Assembly: GCF_049316285.1 (NCBI RefSeq)
Contig: NZ_JBMOXA010000011.1
Span: 124,001 to 188,000 of the forward strand
Length of the DNA stretch: 64,000 nucleotides
Reading direction: 5' to 3'
Source: Rhodoferax_B sp049316285
GTDB lineage: Bacteria; Pseudomonadota; Gammaproteobacteria; Burkholderiales; Burkholderiaceae_C
Part shown: positions 59,448 to 64,000 of the stretch, in pieces
Numbering within the stretch: the first letter of the stretch is position 1
Layout: each line of letters opens with the position of its first letter
Notes under the pieces: model-generated
What the model was told of the DNA's origin: nothing
Database searches by the model: none
What the model saw: the letters and a program-made list of their open reading frames with translations, nothing else
Program-made: the position numbers and the translations under genes

Positions 59448-59780
59448 TTACACCTGCATGTTCATGATGTCGCTATAGGCTTGCACCATGCGGTTGCGCA
59501 CATGCAGGGTGGCCTGGAAGCCGATTTGCGCTTTCTGGATGGCAACCATGGTTTCTTCCAGGCTGACCTTGGGGTTTTCGAGGGCAACCTCACGCTGCAG
59601 GCCGGTGGAGGTGTTCTGCGCAGCGCTGACTGCAGACAGGGCACCTTTGAGCGCACCAGAGAAACCGGCATCGGCTTGGCCGTCGCCTGCATCAGGGTTG
59701 GTGGAGCGGGTCGAGATCCCAACGCGGGACAGGTTGGGGGCTTGGATAGAGGGCGAAACTGGCGACAGGCGGAGATCCAT
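59448..59780 (-). CDS. fliE: Flagellar basal-body protein FliE
   Basis: The 110-residue product ends NPKVSLEETMVAIQKAQIGFQATLHVRNRMVQAYSDIMNMQV, the conserved FliE C-terminus that links the MS ring and rod. The N-terminal part is Ser/Asn-rich and disordered. It is divergent from fliF, with promoters in the 164-bp gap between. Confidence 0.94.
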   Translation of the reverse strand: MDLRLSPVSPSIQAPNLSRVGISTRSTNPDAGDGQADAGFSGALKGALSAVSAAQNTSTGLQREVALENPKVSLEETMVAIQKAQIGFQATLHVRNRMVQAYSDIMNMQV

Positions 59781-59944
59781 GGTGGTTCTTCCCGGTTGGT
59801 GATAGATGGCGTAATTGTGGTGGGCCGGTGGCGCTTCGAATGCGGGAAAAGAGCGCCTAATGTCTGGCTTATCGCCGTCATGTAAAGGTGCGGCAGTCCA
59901 ATAATCTGCTCATTCTTGGAGTGCCATCCGACCTAGGATTCATG

Positions 59945-61663
59945 ATGTCTGCAGTCGCCGAAATACCTGTTGTAAATACCAACCCTTCTACATCCGTGAT
60001 GGAGAAGCTGTCCAAACTGGACCGCTCTCAGCGCATGCGAATGGGTATTGGAGTCGCCTTGCTGGTGTTGCTTTGCATCGCCGGCATATTCCTGAGTCAA
60101 AAAACCGACTACAAGGTGTTGTACGCCAACCTGTCGGAAAAAGATGGAGGGGCCATCGTTGCGCAGTTGACGCAAATGAATGTGCCTTACAAATACACCG
60201 AAGGCGGAGGCGCCATCACGGTGCCAGCCGAGCGGGTCTATGACGTGCGTTTGCGCCTGGCCTCGCTGGGTTTGCCAAAAGGTTCCGTGACCGGCTTCGA
60301 GCTGATGGAATCGAACCGTTTTGGCATGACGCAATTCCAGGAGCGGCTGACCTTCCAGCGCGGGCTGGAGGGTGAGTTGACGCGTTCGATTCAGGCCTTG
60401 ACATCGGTGTCTAGCGCTCGCGTCCACTTGGCGCTGCCAAATCAAAACGGTTTCTTCCGCGAACAGCAAAAACCTTCGGCCTCTGTGTTGCTGAGTTTGC
60501 ACCCAGGCCGCTCGCTGGACCGCGCGCAGATTGCCGGCATCGTGCACCTGGTGTCTTCCAGCGTGCCTGAGATGGCGCCCTCGGCCGTGAGTGTGCTGGA
60601 CGACACGGGGAAACTGTTGTCAAAGTCACCCGATGGCACGCCCGGCGCGGGTGGCGCGGACGCTGAGCAATTGCAATATGCGCAGAAGCTGGAGCAGCAA
60701 TACACCCAGCGCATCATCGACATTCTGGCGCCCATTGTGGGTCGCGAAAACGTCAAGGCGCAGGTCTCGGCGGAAGTTGATTTTTCGCAAACCGAGTCCA
60801 CCTCCGAGCAACATCGTCCGAACCTGTCGACAGACGCCAGCGCCGTGCGCAGCCAGCAGGTGGTGGAAACCTCTGGTCCTGCCGGCGGTACCGGTCCTTC
60901 CGGTGTGCCGGGCGCGACCTCCAACCAGCCGCCTGTGCAAGCCAATGCACCGGTGAATGGCCAGGTGGCCCCGTTGCAGGCAGCAGGCCAGCAGGGTGCC
61001 GGTGGCGCCAACGCGCAGGTCAAACGCGAATCCGTGACCAACTACGAAGTCGACAAAACCGTGCGTGTGGTGCGGGGCGGCTCGGGTGTGGTCAAGCGTT
61101 TGAGCGCTGCGGTGGTGGTGAACTACCAGTCCGCAGTCGATGACAAGGGTGTGGCCACGCCCAAGGCATTGACCGAACAGCAGATTGCCCAAATGACGGC
61201 CCTGGTGCGTGAGTCCATAGGGTTCAGCCAGGAGCGCGGCGATTCGGTGAACATGATGAATGCACCCTTCCTGAGCGATGTGGCTGCGGTGGACAACACG
61301 CCGCTGTGGCGTCAACCGGCCACCTTGGAGCTGGCGCGCAGCCTGGCCTGGCCAATTGGTGTGGTATTGCTCGTGGCCCTGATTCTGTTTGGCTTTGTGC
61401 GGCCGGGCCTGAAAGCCATGGCGGCTCCTAAAGAGGTAGCAGTTGACGCCGACGGCAACATCATTCCAGGTGGTTTGGATGCCTTGGTGGCGGACGAGAA
61501 CATGCGCCCAGCGCTGACCGGACCGGATGGTTTGCCCATCGAAGACCTTTCGCCGTCGGCGCACCAGTTGCGCATGGACGAAGCCCGCAAGCTGGCCAAG
61601 GAGAATCCTGTGGCGGTTGCGGCGATCATCAAGACGTGGATTAATGGTGACGAAGGCGGCTGA
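59945..61663 (+). CDS. fliF: Flagellar MS-ring protein FliF
   Basis: The 572-residue membrane protein has two membrane helices (LLVLLCIAGIFLS near the start; PIGVVLLVALILFGFVRPGL near residue 460), the ring-building motifs KDGGAIVAQLTQMNVPYKYTEGG and RARTNYEVDKTVRVV-type region, and a C-terminal tail ending ENPVAVAAIIKTWINGDEGG that binds FliG. ATG 59945 lies six bases after AGGA; ATG 59942 is equally close. It anchors the basal body. Confidence 0.96.
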   Translation: MSAVAEIPVVNTNPSTSVMEKLSKLDRSQRMRMGIGVALLVLLCIAGIFLSQKTDYKVLYANLSEKDGGAIVAQLTQMNVPYKYTEGGGAITVPAERVYDVRLRLASLGLPKGSVTGFELMESNRFGMTQFQERLTFQRGLEGELTRSIQALTSVSSARVHLALPNQNGFFREQQKPSASVLLSLHPGRSLDRAQIAGIVHLVSSSVPEMAPSAVSVLDDTGKLLSKSPDGTPGAGGADAEQLQYAQKLEQQYTQRIIDILAPIVGRENVKAQVSAEVDFSQTESTSEQHRPNLSTDASAVRSQQVVETSGPAGGTGPSGVPGATSNQPPVQANAPVNGQVAPLQAAGQQGAGGANAQVKRESVTNYEVDKTVRVVRGGSGVVKRLSAAVVVNYQSAVDDKGVATPKALTEQQIAQMTALVRESIGFSQERGDSVNMMNAPFLSDVAAVDNTPLWRQPATLELARSLAWPIGVVLLVALILFGFVRPGLKAMAAPKEVAVDADGNIIPGGLDALVADENMRPALTGPDGLPIEDLSPSAHQLRMDEARKLAKENPVAVAAIIKTWINGDEGG

Positions 61664-61695
61664 GCCCCTCGTTCAACCTAACTGGGAAACCCATC

Positions 61696-62691
61696 ATGGA
61701 TGAAAAAGGCCTGCAAGACGCAGCAATCTTTCTGATGTCGATCGGAGAGGAGGAGGCTGCCGAGGTGTTCAAGCACCTGTCTCCTAAAGAAGTGCAAAAG
61801 CTTGGTGAGACCATTGCCAAGACCCGCGCCGTGACGCGCGACAAGGTGGACGAAGTGCTGATTCGCTTCACCCAGGCCGCGTCCGAGCAAAGCTTGTTGG
61901 TGTCCGACACCAGCAACTACGTCAAATCGGTGTTGCGCCGCGCTTTGGGCGACGACAAGGCCGATCTGCTGATCGACCGCATCTTGCAGGGTGGCGACGT
62001 CTCCGGCATTGAAAGCCTGAAGTGGATGGACCCGTTGTCGGTGGCCGAACTGCTGCGCAACGAACACCCGCAGATTGTTGCGGCCATCCTGGTTCACCTG
62101 GACTTCGAACAAGCTGCTGCCGTGCTTAAGCAATTGACCGAACGCCAGCGCAACGAAGTCATGTTGCGCGTGGCCACGTTGGAAGGTATTCAGCCGACCG
62201 CGCTGAAAGACCTGAACGAAGTGTTGTTCAAGGTGCTGGCCGGTGGCGACAAGGTGCGCAAGACCTCGCTGGGTGGTGTCAAGGCTGCGGCCGAAATCAT
62301 CAACTTGCTGGGGGCCAACATCGAAGGCACGGTGATCGAATCGATCAAGGGCTTCGACCCGGATCTGGCGCAGAAGATCGTCGACAAGATGTTCACCTTC
62401 GACGACATCTACAACCTGGACGACAAGTCCATCCAGATGGTGCTCAAGGAAATCGCCTCCGAAACGCTCATTGTTTCGCTTAAGGGTGCGAGCAACGAGC
62501 TCAAGGAAAAGATTCTGGCCAACATGTCCAGCCGTGCGGCCGAAACGCTGCGCGAAGATCTGGAGGCCCGCGGTCCGTTGCGGCTGTCCGAAGTCGAAGC
62601 GCAGCAGAAGGAAATCCTCAAGGTCGTGCGTCGTCTGGCAGACGAAGGTCAAGTTGTAATTGGCGGTGGTGCTGATGATGCACTCGTCTGA
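61696..62691 (+). CDS. fliG: Flagellar motor switch protein FliG
   Basis: The 331-residue protein has the FliG N, middle (EHPQ motif in LRNEHPQIVAAIL) and C domains with charged residues that contact MotA (ending AQQKEILKVVRRLADEGQVVIGGGADDALV). It mounts on FliF and generates torque. It follows fliF by 32 bp and overlaps fliH. Confidence 0.97.
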   Translation: MDEKGLQDAAIFLMSIGEEEAAEVFKHLSPKEVQKLGETIAKTRAVTRDKVDEVLIRFTQAASEQSLLVSDTSNYVKSVLRRALGDDKADLLIDRILQGGDVSGIESLKWMDPLSVAELLRNEHPQIVAAILVHLDFEQAAAVLKQLTERQRNEVMLRVATLEGIQPTALKDLNEVLFKVLAGGDKVRKTSLGGVKAAAEIINLLGANIEGTVIESIKGFDPDLAQKIVDKMFTFDDIYNLDDKSIQMVLKEIASETLIVSLKGASNELKEKILANMSSRAAETLREDLEARGPLRLSEVEAQQKEILKVVRRLADEGQVVIGGGADDALV

Positions 62692-63403
62692 TACCCCACC
62701 CCGGCCGCACGCCAAGTTCATTCCCAGCGAGGAAATCGCGGCCATCGCTGCGTGGAATTTTGGTGCACTGGGTGTGCCCTTGCTGGCGCTACCGGATGAG
62801 GTGCCTGCGCCTGAAGAAGAGGTTGAGGTTGTGCCTGAAGAGCCGGTGCAGGTTCAACTCGAACGGGCCTGGGACGAGGGTTACGCCGCCGGTTTGGCGC
62901 AGGGGCGCGAAGAGGCCACCAACGAAGGCAATCACAAGCTCGACGAGTATGTGCAGGGTCAAGGTGCTCAGGCGGTGCAATCCGTCGCCACCCTGATGGC
63001 CGGCCTGGAAGAGCGGCTGGAGCAAGTGGAGCAGGGGCTGGCGCGCCAAGTGTTGGACCTCGCGGTGAGTCTGGCGCGCCAGGTGGTGCGCCAGGAAATC
63101 AATGCCGATCCAAATGCCTTGTTGCCCGTGGTGCGCGAAGCCTTGGGTATGTTGATGGCCGATGGAAAGGTCAAGGTGGTCAAGCTCAACCCGCAAGACC
63201 TGGACCTTTTCCGTGGACCGCTGCAAGAGGAGTTTGACGACACCAGCATCAAATGGTTGGCCGACAGCGCTGTTGCCCCTGGCGACTGCCTGGTCGAGTC
63301 GGCTGGCATGGTGATCGATGGCGGGCTGGCCAAGCGCTGGGAGCGTGCGGTGGCCAGCCTGGGTGTCAAAGCCCCCTGGGAGGACCAGGAAGATGACAAG
63401 TGA
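62675..63403 (+). CDS. fliH: Flagellar export ATPase regulator FliH
   Basis: The 242-residue product starts MMHSSDTPPRPHAKFIPSEEI and has the FliH pattern of GxxxG-rich helix (AYAAGLAQGREEATNEG), then a V-type ATPase stator-like C-terminal domain (LARQVVRQEINADPNALLPVVREALGML). It binds FliI as a heterotrimer. The start overlaps fliG by 17 bp; ATG 62675 or 62678. Its stop overlaps fliI's start by 11 bp. Confidence 0.92.
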   Translation: MMHSSDTPPRPHAKFIPSEEIAAIAAWNFGALGVPLLALPDEVPAPEEEVEVVPEEPVQVQLERAWDEGYAAGLAQGREEATNEGNHKLDEYVQGQGAQAVQSVATLMAGLEERLEQVEQGLARQVLDLAVSLARQVVRQEINADPNALLPVVREALGMLMADGKVKVVKLNPQDLDLFRGPLQEEFDDTSIKWLADSAVAPGDCLVESAGMVIDGGLAKRWERAVASLGVKAPWEDQEDDK

Positions 63404-64000
63404 CACTACAGACGCGGGCCTGAGCCGCTGGACGTCCTTCATGAGCGAGGCCTCGCGGCGTGTCAACGCCGGTAGTCCGCTGGAGACGCGTGGCACGCTG
63501 ACGCGGCTGGCCGGCCTGGTGCTGGAGGCCGCAGGCATTCGCGCGCCAGTAGGCTCGCAATGCCAGATCAACATGACGGGCCAGGAGCCGGTGTTGGTCG
63601 AGGTGGTGGGCTTTTCCAATGAGCGCGCATTTCTGATGCCCGCCGGCGACGTGCATGGCTTGTGCAATGGCGCCAGTGTGGTGCCGGCCGAGCCCTTCAC
63701 CCCGGTGCCACGCCTGGGCGAAGTGCCGGGCGAAATCAGTCCATCGCGCGTAGGCGTTTTGCGCCTGCCGCTGGGTGATGGACTGTTGGGTCGTGTGATC
63801 GATGCCCAGGGTCAACCCATGGACCATGGTGGCCAGCTCAAGGATGTGGTGGCCGAGCCGCTGGACCGCAAGCCCATTAATGCCATGGAACGCGCCCCGG
63901 TGCGCCAACCGCTGGATACCGGCGTACGCGCCATCAACGCCATGTTGACCATTGGCCGGGGGCAACGTATTGGTTTGTTTGCCGGCTCTGGCGTCGGCAA
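63393..64000 (+). CDS. fliI: Flagellum-specific ATPase FliI, N-terminal part
   Basis: ATG 63393 opens a frame that runs off the window end, so only about 202 residues are seen. The product begins MTSDTTDAGLSRWTSFMSEA, continues with the N-terminal beta-barrel (GSQCQINMTGQEPVLVEVVGF), APVRQPLDTGVRAINAMLTIGRGQR and ends inside the Walker A (GLFAGSGVG, the Lys lies just beyond). It is the F1-like ATPase that unfolds and feeds substrates to the flagellar export gate. It overlaps fliH by 11 bp. Confidence 0.94.
   Translation, partial: MTSDTTDAGLSRWTSFMSEASRRVNAGSPLETRGTLTRLAGLVLEAAGIRAPVGSQCQINMTGQEPVLVEVVGFSNERAFLMPAGDVHGLCNGASVVPAEPFTPVPRLGEVPGEISPSRVGVLRLPLGDGLLGRVIDAQGQPMDHGGQLKDVVAEPLDRKPINAMERAPVRQPLDTGVRAINAMLTIGRGQRIGLFAGSGVG

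Noticed and set aside
59781..59944. Sigma-28 promoters for fliE or fliF
   Set aside because: GGCGATAA on minus is a good -10 but the -35 matches only 2 of 8; the plus TAAAGGTG has no -10 at the right distance.

Overview
The window looks like chromosomal DNA of a motile betaproteobacterium, most likely Burkholderiales/Comamonadaceae (Rhodoferax-like). This rests on high GC, dense gene packing, Burkholderiales-type flagellar gene order (flgBCDEFGHIJKL with divergent flgA-flgM-flgN; fliA-flhG-flhF-flhA-flhB-cheZ-cheY-motB-motA) and protein similarity recognised by eye. No search was run. I saw no rRNA, tRNA, insertion sequence or CRISPR array.

Bases 1-18030 are metabolic and sensory genes: the C-terminal part of a pyruvate dehydrogenase E1-type enzyme (cut by the window), a purine nucleoside permease-like lipoprotein, a ferritin-like protein, a chemoreceptor, a secreted Lys/His/Asp-tailed protein, a creatininase-family amidohydrolase, a histidine phosphatase, and a YeiH-type transporter divergent from a LysR regulator. 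A tightly packed seven-gene minus-strand run (15186-9094; DMT exporter, LysE exporter, aminotransferase, GST, PhzF, VOC protein, Thr/Ser dehydratase) is divergent from a MocR regulator. An HDOD protein directly follows flgL.

Bases 18047-39726 are a near-complete rod, hook, junction and export set plus regulation: flgL to flgB (minus), flgA, flgM and flgN (plus), then fliA, a P-loop-less flhG-like gene, flhF, flhA, flhB, cheZ, cheY, motB and motA (minus). A good sigma-28 promoter precedes flgM, and a strong bidirectional terminator separates flgN from fliA.

Bases 40129-53739 interrupt the flagellar block with what I read as a flagellin glycosylation island. It opens with a giant gene (about 2,566 codons) encoding four tandem TPR plus GT41 (OGT/SPINDLY-like) modules. 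Overlapping start/stop codons couple it to rfbF and rfbG (CDP-4-keto-6-deoxyglucose synthesis); a 3,5-epimerase-like gene, a C-methyltransferase, an NAD-dependent reductase/epimerase, a CmcI-like methyltransferase, an unrecognised 45-codon ORF and a hexapeptide acyltransferase follow. The gene set predicts a branched, methylated and acylated 6-deoxyhexose and four transferase domains that could place it on flagellin.

Bases 53929-64000 hold two head-to-head flagellin genes whose normally variable centre is the best-conserved part between the copies (gene-conversion signature), then fliD-fliS-fliT, divergent fliE, and fliF-fliG-fliH-fliI, with fliI running off the end. The most novel content is the four-module GT41 protein and its sugar cassette next to the twin flagellins.
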